Positions 1 through 9,438 of a DNA stretch of 64,000 nucleotides are shown here, piece after piece (position 1 is the stretch's first letter; each line of letters starts with the position of its first letter). Position numbers and translations under genes: made by a program. The DNA lies in NCBI RefSeq assembly GCF_051860665.1, contig NZ_JBHYDM010000007.1, positions 1-64,000 of the forward strand. Reading direction: 5' to 3'. The notes under the pieces are model-generated. The model ran no database searches, was not told where the DNA came from, and was given only the letters and a program-made list of their open reading frames with translations. The stretch is from Falsiroseomonas sp051860665 (GTDB lineage Bacteria; Pseudomonadota; Alphaproteobacteria; Acetobacterales; Acetobacteraceae).

Positions 1-2
1 CG

Positions 3-1202
3 GCGCGGGAGGCCGAGGCCGGCTGCCGCGACAGCCGCGCGACGCTCGCCGCGGAGGCCGCGCGCATCGCGCAACGCCAGGCGGCGATCGGCCCGGAACG
101 CGCCGAATGGGCCCGTCGCAAGGCCGAGGCCGCCGGCCGCCGCCAGGACCTCGCCCGCCGCGCTGCCGCCGCTGCCGCCGAGCGCGACGAACTCGCCGAG
201 GCGCCCGAGACCGCCGCCGCCCAGCGCGCGACGGCCGGCCGCGCCCTGGCCGAGGCGGAAGCCACCCACGCGGCCGCCGCCAAGGCGTTGGCCGCGGCCG
301 AGGCGGAGGACCGCGAATCGGCGCTCGCCCGCCGCAGCGCCGATGCCGCCTTTGCCCAGGCACGCGAGTCCCAGCTGCGCGCCGAGGGCGCCGCCGGCCA
401 GGCGGAGGCCGCGGCGCTGGCGGTGGAGGAACGCATCGTCGAGCGACTCGGCGAAGGGCATGCGGCCCTGCCCGCGCCCGAGGGCGAGCTGACCGACCAG
501 ATCGAGGAAAAAGCGCGCCGCAAGATGGAGCGCCTGACCCGCGAGCGGGAGGAGATGGGGCCGGTCAATCTCCGCGCGGAGGCGGAGCTGAATGACCTCG
601 ACGCGACCCGCGCGCGCATCGAGACCGAGCGCCAGGAAGTGGCGACGGCCATCGCCAAGCTGCGCGGCGTCATCGGACACCTGAACCGCGAAGGCCGCGA
701 ACGCCTGCGCGTGGTCTTCGACAAGGTCGATACTGAATTCCGCGCCCTGTTCACGCGCCTGTTCGGCGGCGGCCGCGCGCATCTGGCGCTCGTCGGCTCC
801 GACGATCCGCTGGAAGCCGGCCTCGAGATCTTCGCGGAGCCGCCCGGCAAGAAACTGTCCTCGCTGAACCTGCTCTCGGGCGGGGAGCAGGCGCTGACGG
901 CGCTCTCCCTCGTCTTCGCCGTCTTCCGCTGCAACCCGGCGCCCGTCTGCGTGCTGGACGAGGTGGATGCGCCGCTGGACGATGCGAATGTGGAGCGCCT
1001 CTGCGACCTGCTGGAGGTGATGGCGGCGCCGGATGCCGAGGGACGCGGCGGCACGCGCTTCCTGATCGTCACGCACCATCCGCTGACCATGGCGCGGATG
1101 CATCGGCTCTATGGCGTGACCATGCAGGAACGCGGCGTCTCCCGCCTGCTCAGCGTCGACCTGCAGCGGGCGGTGGAGATGGTGGAGGGCAGCCCGGGCT
1201 GA
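3..1202 (+). CDS. smc: Chromosome segregation protein SMC, C-terminal part (5' end outside window)
   Basis: The frame is open from the left edge, so only the last ~399 codons are present. SMC homodimers with ScpAB organise and segregate the chromosome. The first ~250 residues are an Ala/Glu/Arg-rich heptad coiled coil. The C-terminal ATPase head follows: the ABC signature LSGGEQALTALS (about bases 874-910), Walker B CVLDEVDAPLDD (about 948-983) and an H-loop FLIVTHHPLTM (about 1060-1092). The order signature, Walker B, H-loop and the long preceding coil are typical of SMC rather than RecN or MukB. The Walker A half and hinge must lie upstream of the window. The stop is followed by an unrelated gene after ~118 bases. 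Confidence 0.93.
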   Translation, partial: AREAEAGCRDSRATLAAEAARIAQRQAAIGPERAEWARRKAEAAGRRQDLARRAAAAAAERDELAEAPETAAAQRATAGRALAEAEATHAAAAKALAAAEAEDRESALARRSADAAFAQARESQLRAEGAAGQAEAAALAVEERIVERLGEGHAALPAPEGELTDQIEEKARRKMERLTREREEMGPVNLRAEAELNDLDATRARIETERQEVATAIAKLRGVIGHLNREGRERLRVVFDKVDTEFRALFTRLFGGGRAHLALVGSDDPLEAGLEIFAEPPGKKLSSLNLLSGGEQALTALSLVFAVFRCNPAPVCVLDEVDAPLDDANVERLCDLLEVMAAPDAEGRGGTRFLIVTHHPLTMARMHRLYGVTMQERGVSRLLSVDLQRAVEMVEGSPG

Positions 1203-1320
1203 GTGGCTGAGGGGTCGCCGCGGCACGGCGCGATTAACCCGTTGGTGACTCTTCCCGTCCAGATTGCCCCACCCCGCGAAAAAACTGCGCGCGGCTCCCC
1301 TTGCTCCAGGATGTCCCGCA

Positions 1321-1830
1321 GTGCGCCGTCGTCGTCTCGCCATCCTGCCATTGGTCGGTGCCCTGGCAGGGTTCGCTGCGCAGGCGCAGCCCGGCGGTGG
1401 GGCGGCTTCCCCGGCGCAGGGCCGCATCATCCTGCGGGTCAGCGGGCGCATCGCCGGCGGCACGCGGGACTTCGACCTGGCGGGGCTGGAGGCGCTGGGC
1501 CTGCAGGACCTGCATACCGAGACCCGATGGACCGGCAGCGAGGTGCGGCGCTTCAGCGGCGTGCCGCTGGCCCGCCTGCTGCAGGCGGTCTCCGCCCAGG
1601 GGGAGACGCTGCGGGCGCAGGCGCTGAACGATTACGCGGTGACCCTGCCGCGCCAGGACGCCGACCGCAACGGCGCGCTGCTGGCGACACGGCAGGACGG
1701 CGCGCCGCTGCGCATTCGCGATCGCGGGCCGATCTGGCTCATCTACCCCTGGACCGACCGGCCGGAGCTGGACCTGCCGATCTACCGGGACAGGGCGATC
1801 TGGCAGGTCCGGTCGATCGACGTGATCTGA
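1321..1830 (+). CDS. Periplasmic molybdopterin-domain oxidoreductase-like protein
   Basis: A 169-residue protein with a signal peptide (RRRR, a hydrophobic stretch, then an AQA-type cleavage site). Its single domain resembles the small sulfite-oxidase-like molybdopterin-binding fold: a DLAGLEALG segment, a W/F-S-GVPLARLL segment, and a terminal IWQVRSIDVI. The family is often found as short proteins that may have lost cofactor binding. I chose the GTG at 1321 because it starts exactly at the signal peptide and has AGGA nine bases upstream; an in-frame ATG at 1264 would put an untypical charged stretch before the signal. It ends 10 bases before a GGDEF-EAL gene, so it may supply a periplasmic signal to that protein; this is inference. 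Confidence 0.68.
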   Translation: MRRRRLAILPLVGALAGFAAQAQPGGGAASPAQGRIILRVSGRIAGGTRDFDLAGLEALGLQDLHTETRWTGSEVRRFSGVPLARLLQAVSAQGETLRAQALNDYAVTLPRQDADRNGALLATRQDGAPLRIRDRGPIWLIYPWTDRPELDLPIYRDRAIWQVRSIDVI

Positions 1831-1840
1831 GCCGGCCACG

Positions 1841-4159
1841 ATGCCGCGCCTTTCCCGCCCCTGGTTGCGGACGCCCGGCCGCACCACGGCCGCGCTGCTG
1901 CTGGCGGCCGGCCTGCTCTTCGTGCTCTCGGTCGGCGTCTCGCTGCAGCGGGCGCGGGAACAGCTGCGGCTGGAGGCCGGCAGCCAGCGCGTCTCCATCT
2001 GGTTCAGCACCCAGGCGCTGGTGGAATTGCACCGCTTCCGCGTCGCCCTGCTGCGCTTCGACCGCGCCGATCCGGGCTGGGACAAGGACCGCCTGCTGGA
2101 GCGCTACGAGATCCTGCTGAGCCGCCTGCCGCTGCTGGTGGGGGCGGAGGAGGCGAATACGCGCTCCGTGCTCGACCACGGCGATATCGTCAGCGGACTG
2201 CAGATGGCGCTGGAGCAGGTGGAGGCGGATGTCCTCACGCTGCAGCCCGGCGCCACGGTGCCGCTGGCGCGGATCGACGCGGTGGCGCAGGAGGCCGACC
2301 TGCTGCTGACGCGGCTGAACCTGGCACTGCATACCGAACGTCGCCGCGCGGTGGAGGAGGCACGGGCCAGCGCGCGCCATCTCAGCCTGGTCTTCCTGGT
2401 CAGCCTCGGCGGGCTGCTGCTGGCGGCGCTGCTGCTGCTGCTGCTGGTCGCGCGCGGCGCGCGGCGCGCGGGGCAGGCGGAACGGACGCTGCGCGTGCTG
2501 GTGGATGCGCTGCCGATCGGCGTCGCCGCCTTCGACGAGGAAGGGCGCATCGTGCTGGTCAACGACGCCTATCTCGGCCTCGCCCGGCTGAAGCAGGAGG
2601 CGGAGGCGCTGGGCCGGCGGCCGAGCGAACTGGGCGCGGGCTCCGCGGTGGAGGAGGATATCGCGCGCGTGCTGTCGCATCGCACCGCGGTGCCGCCGCA
2701 GGAAGCCACGCTGAACTATTGCGACGGCACCACCCGCACGCTGCTGGTCAGCACCGCGCCGGTCTTCGCCGGCAATGGCGCGCTGCTGCGGGTGGTGCGC
2801 GTGGCGCTCGACGTGACGGAGCAGCGCGCGGCGGACCGGCGCATCCGCCACCTGGCGGAGCACGACACGCTGACCGACCTGCCCAATCGCCTGCTCTTCG
2901 GCAGCCATCTGAAGTCGCTGCTCGGCCGCGCCGAGCCGGGGCGCATGGTGGCGGTGCATTGCATCGACCTCGATCACTTCAAGGAAGTGAACGACAGCCT
3001 GGGTCACCCCGTCGGCGACCAGCTGCTGCTGGCGGCCTCCGCCCGCATGCGCGGCGCGCTGCGGGAGGGGGATATGCTGGCGCGGCTGGGCGGCGACGAA
3101 TTCGCCGTGATCCAGCCCAACCTGGCTGCCCTTTCGGAGGCCCGGATCCTGGCGGAGCGGCTGACCGAGCTGCTCGGCCAGCCCTATCGCCTGCAGGGCT
3201 ATACGCTGCGCGCCGGCGCCAGCATCGGCACCGCGCTGGCGCCCGAGCATGGCATGACGGTGGAGGCGCTGCTGAGCCGTGCCGATATCGCGCTGTATCG
3301 CGCCAAGGCCGGCGGCCGCGGCCGCGCCGTGCTGTTCAGCATGGAGCAGGAGGAAGGGCTGCGGGAGCGGCGGCGGATCGAGGAGGATCTGCGCCAGGCC
3401 CTTGGCCGGGGCGAACTAACCCTGGCCTACCAGCCGAAATTCCGCATCGGCGATGGCAGCATCAAGGGCTGCGAGGCGCTGCTGCGCTGGACCCATCCGG
3501 AGCGCGGCCTGGTCTCCCCCAGCCTCTTCGTGCCGGTGGCGGAGGAGACCGGGCTGATCCATCCGATCACCCAGCTGGTGCTGGACATGGCCTGCCGCCA
3601 GGCCATGGCCTGGCGCGCCCAGGGCCTGCACCTGCCGGTGGCGGTCAATCTCTCCGCCGGGCATTTCAGCGCCGAGCAGGGCGTGCGTCTGGTGGAGGAG
3701 GCGCTGGCGGCGACCGGATGCGACCCGGCGCTGCTGGAGGTGGAGGTGACCGAGGGAGTCTTCCTGCGCAGCGCGGAAGCCGCCTCGCGCAGCTTCAAGG
3801 CGCTGCGCGGCATGGGCGTGCGGGTGGCGCTCGATGACTTCGGCACCGGCTATTCCTCGCTCGGCTATCTGCAGCACCTGGCCTTCGACGTCATCAAGGT
3901 GGATCGCACCTTCATCGCCGGGCTGGAGGAAGCCGGACCCGGCCGGCGCATCCTCGATGCCATCCTCCGGCTGGCGCATGGGCTGGGGGCGGAGGTGGTG
4001 GCGGAGGGGGTGGAGACGCCGGGCCAGCTCGCCGTGCTGCGGCAGCTCGGCTGCGACCAGGTGCAGGGCTTCCTGCTCGGCCGGCCGATGACACCGACCG
4101 CGCTGGCCGAACTGGCGGCGCGTCCACCGGGCTCGCCGGCGGCCCGCAGCGCGGCGTGA
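1841..4159 (+). CDS. Membrane PAS-GGDEF-EAL cyclic-di-GMP enzyme
   Basis: A 772-residue inner-membrane signalling protein. It has TM helices at ~17-35 and ~178-201 flanking a ~140-residue helical periplasmic sensor, then PAS at ~215-335, GGDEF at ~340-500 and EAL at ~515-760. The cyclase motif is intact (RLGGDEFAVI near residue 416), with an RxxD inhibitory site (REGD) five residues before it. The phosphodiesterase residues are also present: EALLRW, a DDFGTGYSSL loop and AEGVET. Both activities are therefore possible, and which dominates cannot be told from sequence. It starts 10 bases after the small oxidoreductase gene and is probably cotranscribed with it. Confidence 0.92.
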   Translation: MPRLSRPWLRTPGRTTAALLLAAGLLFVLSVGVSLQRAREQLRLEAGSQRVSIWFSTQALVELHRFRVALLRFDRADPGWDKDRLLERYEILLSRLPLLVGAEEANTRSVLDHGDIVSGLQMALEQVEADVLTLQPGATVPLARIDAVAQEADLLLTRLNLALHTERRRAVEEARASARHLSLVFLVSLGGLLLAALLLLLLVARGARRAGQAERTLRVLVDALPIGVAAFDEEGRIVLVNDAYLGLARLKQEAEALGRRPSELGAGSAVEEDIARVLSHRTAVPPQEATLNYCDGTTRTLLVSTAPVFAGNGALLRVVRVALDVTEQRAADRRIRHLAEHDTLTDLPNRLLFGSHLKSLLGRAEPGRMVAVHCIDLDHFKEVNDSLGHPVGDQLLLAASARMRGALREGDMLARLGGDEFAVIQPNLAALSEARILAERLTELLGQPYRLQGYTLRAGASIGTALAPEHGMTVEALLSRADIALYRAKAGGRGRAVLFSMEQEEGLRERRRIEEDLRQALGRGELTLAYQPKFRIGDGSIKGCEALLRWTHPERGLVSPSLFVPVAEETGLIHPITQLVLDMACRQAMAWRAQGLHLPVAVNLSAGHFSAEQGVRLVEEALAATGCDPALLEVEVTEGVFLRSAEAASRSFKALRGMGVRVALDDFGTGYSSLGYLQHLAFDVIKVDRTFIAGLEEAGPGRRILDAILRLAHGLGAEVVAEGVETPGQLAVLRQLGCDQVQGFLLGRPMTPTALAELAARPPGSPAARSAA

Positions 4160-4300
4160 GCGCCGCGGCAGCGGCTTGACCAGGTCCGGCACTCGCCGCA
4201 ACAATGCATGCGTTAGATGATGCGTTGCGCGCCGGCCTCGGCGCGCGTCAGGAATCCGGAATGGCGGCGGGCCAACCGCCGCCGCTTGGGGGAAACCGAG

Positions 4301-5275
4301 ATGACGACCCGCCGCCTGCTGCTGGGCGCCGCGCTGGCGCTGCCCGCCCTTCACGCCGCCCGGGCGCAGGAATCCTGGCCGGAGCGGCCGGTCCGCATGA
4401 TCGTGCCCTTCCCCCCGGGCCAGGCGGCCGACATCTTTGCCCGCGTCATGGCGGATGAGCTGTCGCGCCGCTGGCCGCAGCGGGTGGTGGTGGAGAATCG
4501 CGCGGGCGGCGCGGGTGCCATCGGCATGGATGCCGTGGCCCGCGCGCCGGTGGATGGCTATACGCTCGGCATCGGCACCTCCGGCACGCTCGGCGTGAAC
4601 CCCTCCGTCATGGCGCGGCTGCCCTATGACGCGGAGCGCGATTTCGCCGCGGTCACCAATATCTTCACCCTGCCGCTGGTCTTCGTGGCGCATCCGAGCT
4701 TCGAGGCGCATGACATCGCGGGCTTCGTGGCGCTGGCCAGGGCGCAGCCGGGGCGGGTGCAATACGCCTCCGCCGGGCCGGGCACGGCGCAGCACATGAC
4801 GGCGGAGATGCTGGCGCACCGGCTGGGCCTGCAGATGCAGCACGTGCCCTATCGCGGCAGCGGCCCGGCCATGGCGGATCTGATCGCCGGCAATGTGAAG
4901 GTGATGGTGGACAGCCTGGCCTCCGCCTTGCCGAATATCCAGGCGGGCCGCATCAAGCCGCTGGCCGCCACCGGCCGCGCCCGCACGCCGCAGCTTCCGG
5001 ACGTGCCGACGGTGGCGGAAAGCGTCTCGCCGGGCTTCGAGGCGCTGGGCTGGTCCGGCATCGTGGCCCCCGCCGGCACGCCGGCGGCGATCATCCGCAG
5101 GGTGAATGCGGATGCGGTGGCGATCCTGCGCGACCCGGCGGTGGCCGCCCGCATGGTGCAGCTGGGCGGCTTCCCCGACCCCGGCACGCCCGAGGAATAC
5201 GGCCGCTTCATCGCCGCCGAGATCGCCAAGTGGCGCGAGGTGGCACGGGCGGCGAATGTGCGGCTGGACGGCTGA
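4301..5275 (+). CDS. Bug/TctC-family tripartite tricarboxylate transporter receptor
   Basis: A 324-residue periplasmic solute-binding protein of the Bug family, which delivers carboxylates or similar solutes to TctAB-type permeases. It has a signal peptide (TTRRLLLGAALALPALHAARA) and then the family start WPERPVRMIVPFPPGQAADI. Other family segments are NRAGGAGAIGMDAVA, YASAGPGTAQHMTAEML and HVPYRGSGPAMADLIAGNV. The ATG at 4301 is preceded by GGGGGA; the upstream ATG at 4217 would add 28 basic residues before the signal. No tctA or tctB lies nearby, so it is an orphan receptor. The substrate cannot be deduced. Confidence 0.9.
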   Translation: MTTRRLLLGAALALPALHAARAQESWPERPVRMIVPFPPGQAADIFARVMADELSRRWPQRVVVENRAGGAGAIGMDAVARAPVDGYTLGIGTSGTLGVNPSVMARLPYDAERDFAAVTNIFTLPLVFVAHPSFEAHDIAGFVALARAQPGRVQYASAGPGTAQHMTAEMLAHRLGLQMQHVPYRGSGPAMADLIAGNVKVMVDSLASALPNIQAGRIKPLAATGRARTPQLPDVPTVAESVSPGFEALGWSGIVAPAGTPAAIIRRVNADAVAILRDPAVAARMVQLGGFPDPGTPEEYGRFIAAEIAKWREVARAANVRLDG

Positions 5276-5287
5276 AGGATCTAGACT

Positions 5288-6883
5288 CTAGCGCCCGAGG
5301 TTGCGGGCCCGCATCTCGGTCGGCACCTCGGTCACCATGCGCACCTCCACCCGGTTGCGGCCCTTGGCCTTGGCCAGGAAGACGGCGGCATCGGCGCGCT
5401 TCAGCAGCTCCTCGGCCGAGGCATCGCCGGGCAGCAGGCCGGTGACGCCGAGGCTCGCGGTCATCCGCGCCGGCACCGCGTCATCCTCGAAGGTGAAGCT
5501 GTGCCGCGCGATGGCGGCGCGCAGCCCCTCGGCGAGGGAGGCCCCCTCCACCGCGCCGGAGCCGGGCAGCAGGGCGGCGAAGACCTCCCCGCCCAGCCGG
5601 CCGAAGCTCGCATTCCAGCCTTCCAGCTGCGCCGCGCAGAGCTGCGCCACGGCCTGCAGCGCCAGGTCGCCCGCCGCATGGCCGCGCATGTCGTTCAGCG
5701 GGCGGAAATGGTCGAGGTCCAGCACCACCAGCGCCAGCGGGCTGCCCTGCCGCCGCGCCTCCGCGAAGGCCTCCGTCAGGCAGCGCAGGAAATGGCCGCG
5801 ATTGCCGATGCCGGTCAGGTCATCCGTCTCCGCCCGATGGCGCAGCTCGGCGGTGCGGGCCGCGACCTCCGCCGTCAGCCGCGCATTGCCCTCGGCCAGC
5901 AGCGCCTCCGCCTCCCGCCGCTCGCTCAGCAGGGCCATCAGCGCCAGGGCATTGGTGGCCATCAGCACGATCATCATGCCGACCGCGCGCAGCGGATTGG
6001 CCACCACCTCCGGCTGGAAGGGGCCGAGGCCGGCCAGCGTGCCGACGGTGGCCACCACGCTGATCAGCGTCAGCAGCGAATAGGCGGCGCGCAGCGAGAT
6101 GCGCAGCGTCACCCAGGTTACCGGGATGGTCAGCAGGAAGACCGCCTCCGGCTGCACCAGTGCGGCGAGTGGCGGCGGCAGGGCGAAGACCAGGGCGGTG
6201 AGGCCTGCGGTGGCGGCCAGCACCAGCGTATCCGCCGTGCCCGCCGCCGTGCCCGGGGCGGGCGGCGTGCGCTCCACGCCCAGCCAGAGCATCAGCGCGG
6301 GGGCCAGGAAGAAGACGCCGCCCGCATCGCTCAGCAGCCATTGGGAGGCCACGGCATAGCCCGCCTCCAGCGGCAGGCCGCCGGCCAGCAGCAGCGCCGC
6401 GGTGCCGCCGCCACTGGTGACCGCCGCATGCAGCACCACGCTGCCGGCGAGGAAGCCGAAGACGCCGCGCAGGCGGGTGAAGAGGCCGGTGGGCGGCCGT
6501 AGGCGGCGGGTCAGCCAGGCGCCGGCCAGCGGGCCCAGGCTGTTGCTGAGCGAGATCAGCCCGGCGGTCAGCAGCGCCGCATCCAGCAGCAGGTAATTCA
6601 CTGCGAAGGAGGCGGTGAAAAGCCCCGGCACCAGCCGCCAGCCCGCCAGCAGGCAGGCCACGGCGGCGACGCCCGCGGGCAGCCAGATGGGCGAGGGGAA
6701 CAGGCCGAAGCGGGCGAAGAACAGGCCGGCCGCCGCACCGAGCCCGGCATAGAGCAACGCGACCAGGAGATTGCCCAGCACCAGCCGCCCGGCCGTCAAC
6801 CGGCCGAGGCCACGCGCCTGTCGCGTGGCTGGGGCCGGCGCGGGGATGCTGGAGCCGGAGCCGCCCATCACGGGGTGTCGCAT
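5288..6883 (-). CDS. MASE1-domain GGDEF protein with degenerate GGEVF motif
   Basis: A 531-residue protein whose first ~310 residues form eight or so membrane helices of the MASE1 sensory type. A short coiled linker (~320-345) and a GGDEF-fold domain follow. The signature, near residue 427, reads GRLGGEVFAALLP: the fourth signature residue, normally a metal-binding Glu, is Val. The DxDxFK segment is DLDHFRPLND, with Arg for Lys, and no RxxD inhibitory site precedes the motif. The rest of the fold (TDDLTGIGNRGHF, TASLGVTGL, DAAVFLAKAKGRNRV) is well kept. The protein may therefore bind nucleotide or act as a receptor rather than synthesise c-di-GMP. An alternative start is Met6. Confidence 0.85.
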   Translation of the reverse strand: MRHPVMGGSGSSIPAPAPATRQARGLGRLTAGRLVLGNLLVALLYAGLGAAAGLFFARFGLFPSPIWLPAGVAAVACLLAGWRLVPGLFTASFAVNYLLLDAALLTAGLISLSNSLGPLAGAWLTRRLRPPTGLFTRLRGVFGFLAGSVVLHAAVTSGGGTAALLLAGGLPLEAGYAVASQWLLSDAGGVFFLAPALMLWLGVERTPPAPGTAAGTADTLVLAATAGLTALVFALPPPLAALVQPEAVFLLTIPVTWVTLRISLRAAYSLLTLISVVATVGTLAGLGPFQPEVVANPLRAVGMMIVLMATNALALMALLSERREAEALLAEGNARLTAEVAARTAELRHRAETDDLTGIGNRGHFLRCLTEAFAEARRQGSPLALVVLDLDHFRPLNDMRGHAAGDLALQAVAQLCAAQLEGWNASFGRLGGEVFAALLPGSGAVEGASLAEGLRAAIARHSFTFEDDAVPARMTASLGVTGLLPGDASAEELLKRADAAVFLAKAKGRNRVEVRMVTEVPTEMRARNLGR

Positions 6884-7135
6884 CGGGTCGGTTGCGTCTC
6901 ACTGGAATCGAAGGGTCGGGATCACCACCCGGCCGAGCTGGTCACGTCTCCGCTCGGCTGGGACGCGACCGCCAGCAGGATGGCGAGCCAGGTGGAGCCG
7001 GCGTGCACGCGCATTGAGGGCATGGCCACTCACGCGAAGCGCAAACGATCCTGCCACCAAGCCGCGTGTCCCGCAATCATGGCCTGCCGCCGGCGCGCTG
7101 CGGCCTGCGGCTTTTCCCGCGGCCGGACCGGCCCC

Positions 7136-8623
7136 TCAGCCCGGCGGTGCGGTGCGCGGCGAAAGGCGCCGGCCGAACAGCCCGATGGCCAGCAGCGGCA
7201 GGGCGAGCCCGACCAGCGTGGCCGCGATGACCAGCGCCGGCAGCTGCGCGTAATCGCCGCGCCCCACCACGAAGACCGCGTTCAACCCGCGTGAGGCGAT
7301 GGCGCCGGCCTGCAGCGCCAGGTTCATCAGGGAGGCCATGAGCGCGAACCAGGTGGCGCGCCGCCCCTCCGGCGCATGCATCGCGATCAGCGTCAGCATC
7401 GGGATCATGGCGAGCTGGGCCAGGGGGGCGGAGAAGGCGGCATCGACCAGGCCGATGGTGCGCGCGCCGAAGCCGAAGACCTGTTCGGTCCATTCATGCA
7501 GCCCGAAGAGCATGCCGATGCTGGGCAGCATGAAGGCGGCGTTCAGCACCGCCAGCCAGAAGAACACCGCCCCCAGCGGCCAGCGCACGATCCGCCCGCC
7601 CAGCAGCAGCGCGCCCGCGATGGTCAGGCCGGTGCCGAGCTGGCCGAGCGTGCCGAAGAAGGCCTGGCTGTAGCCCAGCACGTCGATCTGCCACCATTGC
7701 AGCGCCGGGCCGGGGGAGGGCGCGGCGCGGAAGGCGAAGATGATGAGGCCCGCCGCCGCCATGGCCCGCTTCGTCGCCGCCGGCACCTCCGCCACCGTCA
7801 CCTTCAGCAGGGCCAGGATGACGGCCAGCGTCAGCAGGAAGCCGATCTCCTCCGCAAAGGGTGGCTGGCCGATGCCCAGGCCCAGCATCGCCGCGCCGAA
7901 GCCGAGCCCGCCCCAGAGGATGCGCGGATCCCGCGCGCCCGGCGCCTCATGCGATTCGCGCAGCAGCAAGGCGGCGAGGAGGCTCGGCAGCGGCAGGGCG
8001 GCGGCCATCAGGAAGATGGTGGCCGCCGGCAGGACCTGCGCCAGCCAGCCGCCGGCGCCGGCCACCAGGAAGGCGCCGCCCATCAGCGCGACGCGGCCGA
8101 GCACCTGGATATCGCCCAGCTCCGCCTGCACCACCGCCTCCGGCCGCGGCGTGCCATCCGGGTGGGTGCGGTCCACCACCTCCGTCGTCATCGCATCCGC
8201 CACGCTGTCCTGCACCACCAGCCCCAGCACGGCGGCGAGGGAGGCGGCGATATAGGCAGCCTCCGCCGGCACCGGCCCGGTCATCCCCGCGGCGGCGGCG
8301 GCCAGCATCAGGTTGGCGCCGATCTGCAGCGCCGTGCCGAGCAGCACATAGGCGCGGCGGCGCGACCCCAGGATGGGCACCGTATCCACCAAGTGGCCGA
8401 TCACCATCTTCAGCGTCCAGGGCACCGTCAGCCAGGCGGCCAGCGCCAGCAGGCTGGAGGCCGACAGGCCGAGGCTGTCGCGCACCCAGAAGGTCTCGGC
8501 GATGGCGGCGAAGCCGCTGGCGCCGGCCACCAGGTAGATCAGCAGCGGCGGGGCGGTGCGCCGGTTCAGCATGGCGAGCGGCGCCAGCAGGCCGCGGCGG
8601 GGGGGCTGGTCGCCGGTTAGCAT
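7136..8623 (-). CDS. BT1-family (folate/biopterin-type) MFS transporter
   Basis: A ~495-residue polytopic membrane protein with about 12 helices. The N-terminal segment (WVRDSLGLSASSLLAL, WTLKMVIGHLVDTVPILG, SRRRAYVLLG) follows the BT1/folate-biopterin transporter pattern of a conserved PWT-K, a D-x-VP-I motif and an RRR loop. VVQDSVADAMTTEVVDR is also typical. Bacterial members mostly have unknown substrates. It is the last gene of a three-gene minus-strand operon. The ATG at 8623 overlaps the upstream stop by one base (TGATG), and a GTG three bases earlier would give a four-base overlap. I considered the PucC/BCD carriers because bch genes lie in the window, but the motifs fit BT1 better. 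Confidence 0.72.
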   Translation of the reverse strand: MLTGDQPPRRGLLAPLAMLNRRTAPPLLIYLVAGASGFAAIAETFWVRDSLGLSASSLLALAAWLTVPWTLKMVIGHLVDTVPILGSRRRAYVLLGTALQIGANLMLAAAAAGMTGPVPAEAAYIAASLAAVLGLVVQDSVADAMTTEVVDRTHPDGTPRPEAVVQAELGDIQVLGRVALMGGAFLVAGAGGWLAQVLPAATIFLMAAALPLPSLLAALLLRESHEAPGARDPRILWGGLGFGAAMLGLGIGQPPFAEEIGFLLTLAVILALLKVTVAEVPAATKRAMAAAGLIIFAFRAAPSPGPALQWWQIDVLGYSQAFFGTLGQLGTGLTIAGALLLGGRIVRWPLGAVFFWLAVLNAAFMLPSIGMLFGLHEWTEQVFGFGARTIGLVDAAFSAPLAQLAMIPMLTLIAMHAPEGRRATWFALMASLMNLALQAGAIASRGLNAVFVVGRGDYAQLPALVIAATLVGLALPLLAIGLFGRRLSPRTAPPG

Positions 8624-9438
8624 CACGCCAGCGCCCGCAGCAGCACATGCAGGGCGATCAGCGCGAGGCCCGCGGCGAAAAGCCGGCGCAGCAGCGCCTC
8701 CCGCAGCCGGCCGCTCAGCCGGGCCGCGAGCGGCGCCACCAGCATGGCGGGCAGCGCCAGCAGCGCGGCGGCGCCCAGCGCCACCTCCCCCACCGCATCG
8801 GGCAGCCGCGCCGGCGCGGCCAGCGCAAAGGCCAGGGTGGCGGGGGCCGCCACCGCCAGGTTGAACACCGCCCCGGCGCCGGCGGCGCGCGCCAGCGGCA
8901 CGCGGAACAGGCCGAGCACCGGCCCGCTCAGCGTGCCGGCGCCGATGCCCAGCGCCGCCGCCAGCCCGCCCACCAGGGCCGGCGGCACCAGGCCGAGCGG
9001 CGGGGCGGGCGGTGCGGGGGCCAGCACGAAACCGCTGGCCAGCCCCATGCGCAGCGCCAGCAGGGCCACCAGCCCGGCAAACAGGCCGGTGGACAGGGCT
9101 GGCGGGAGCGCATGGGCCAGCAGCAGGCCGATCAGCCCGCCGCCCAGCACCGCCGGCGTCCAGGCGCGCAGCACGCCGAAATCCAGCCGGCCGCCGCGCG
9201 CATGGCCCCAGGCGGCGGGCAGTGCCGCCAGCGCCACCACCAGATGCGCGGTGCCGATGCAGAGCGGCAGCACCTGTTCCGGCGCCAGGCCGCGCCGGGC
9301 AAAAACCTCCAGCAGCACCGGGACGGCGACCACGCCGCCGCCGATGCCGAGCAGCCCGCCGATCGCGCCGATCACGGCGCCGGCCAGCGCCAGCATCACG
9401 GCGGCGGCCGGGGAATAGCTGGCGAGGGCCTGCATCAT
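8623..9438 (-). CDS. TauE/SafE-family anion exporter
   Basis: A 271-residue protein with about eight hydrophobic helices. It has the glycine-rich N-terminal motif GAIGGLLGIGGGVVAVPVLL and its second-half counterpart AALGIGAGTLSGPVLGLF, the internal duplication that marks TauE/SafE (sulfite exporter) proteins. Members export sulfite, sulfoacetate or related anions; the substrate here is unknown. Its start overlaps the stop of the P1B ATPase (ATGA) and its stop overlaps the start of the BT1 transporter, so translation of the three genes is coupled. This suggests a joint role in metal or sulfur stress (inference). Confidence 0.87.
   Translation of the reverse strand: MMQALASYSPAAAVMLALAGAVIGAIGGLLGIGGGVVAVPVLLEVFARRGLAPEQVLPLCIGTAHLVVALAALPAAWGHARGGRLDFGVLRAWTPAVLGGGLIGLLLAHALPPALSTGLFAGLVALLALRMGLASGFVLAPAPPAPPLGLVPPALVGGLAAALGIGAGTLSGPVLGLFRVPLARAAGAGAVFNLAVAAPATLAFALAAPARLPDAVGEVALGAAALLALPAMLVAPLAARLSGRLREALLRRLFAAGLALIALHVLLRALA

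Noticed and set aside
7136..8623. PucC/LhaA-type bacteriochlorophyll carrier
   Set aside because: The bch genes nearby made this tempting, but the DTVPILG and RRR loop motifs and the N-terminal pattern fit BT1 transporters. The operon partners are a metal ATPase and TauE, not light-harvesting genes.
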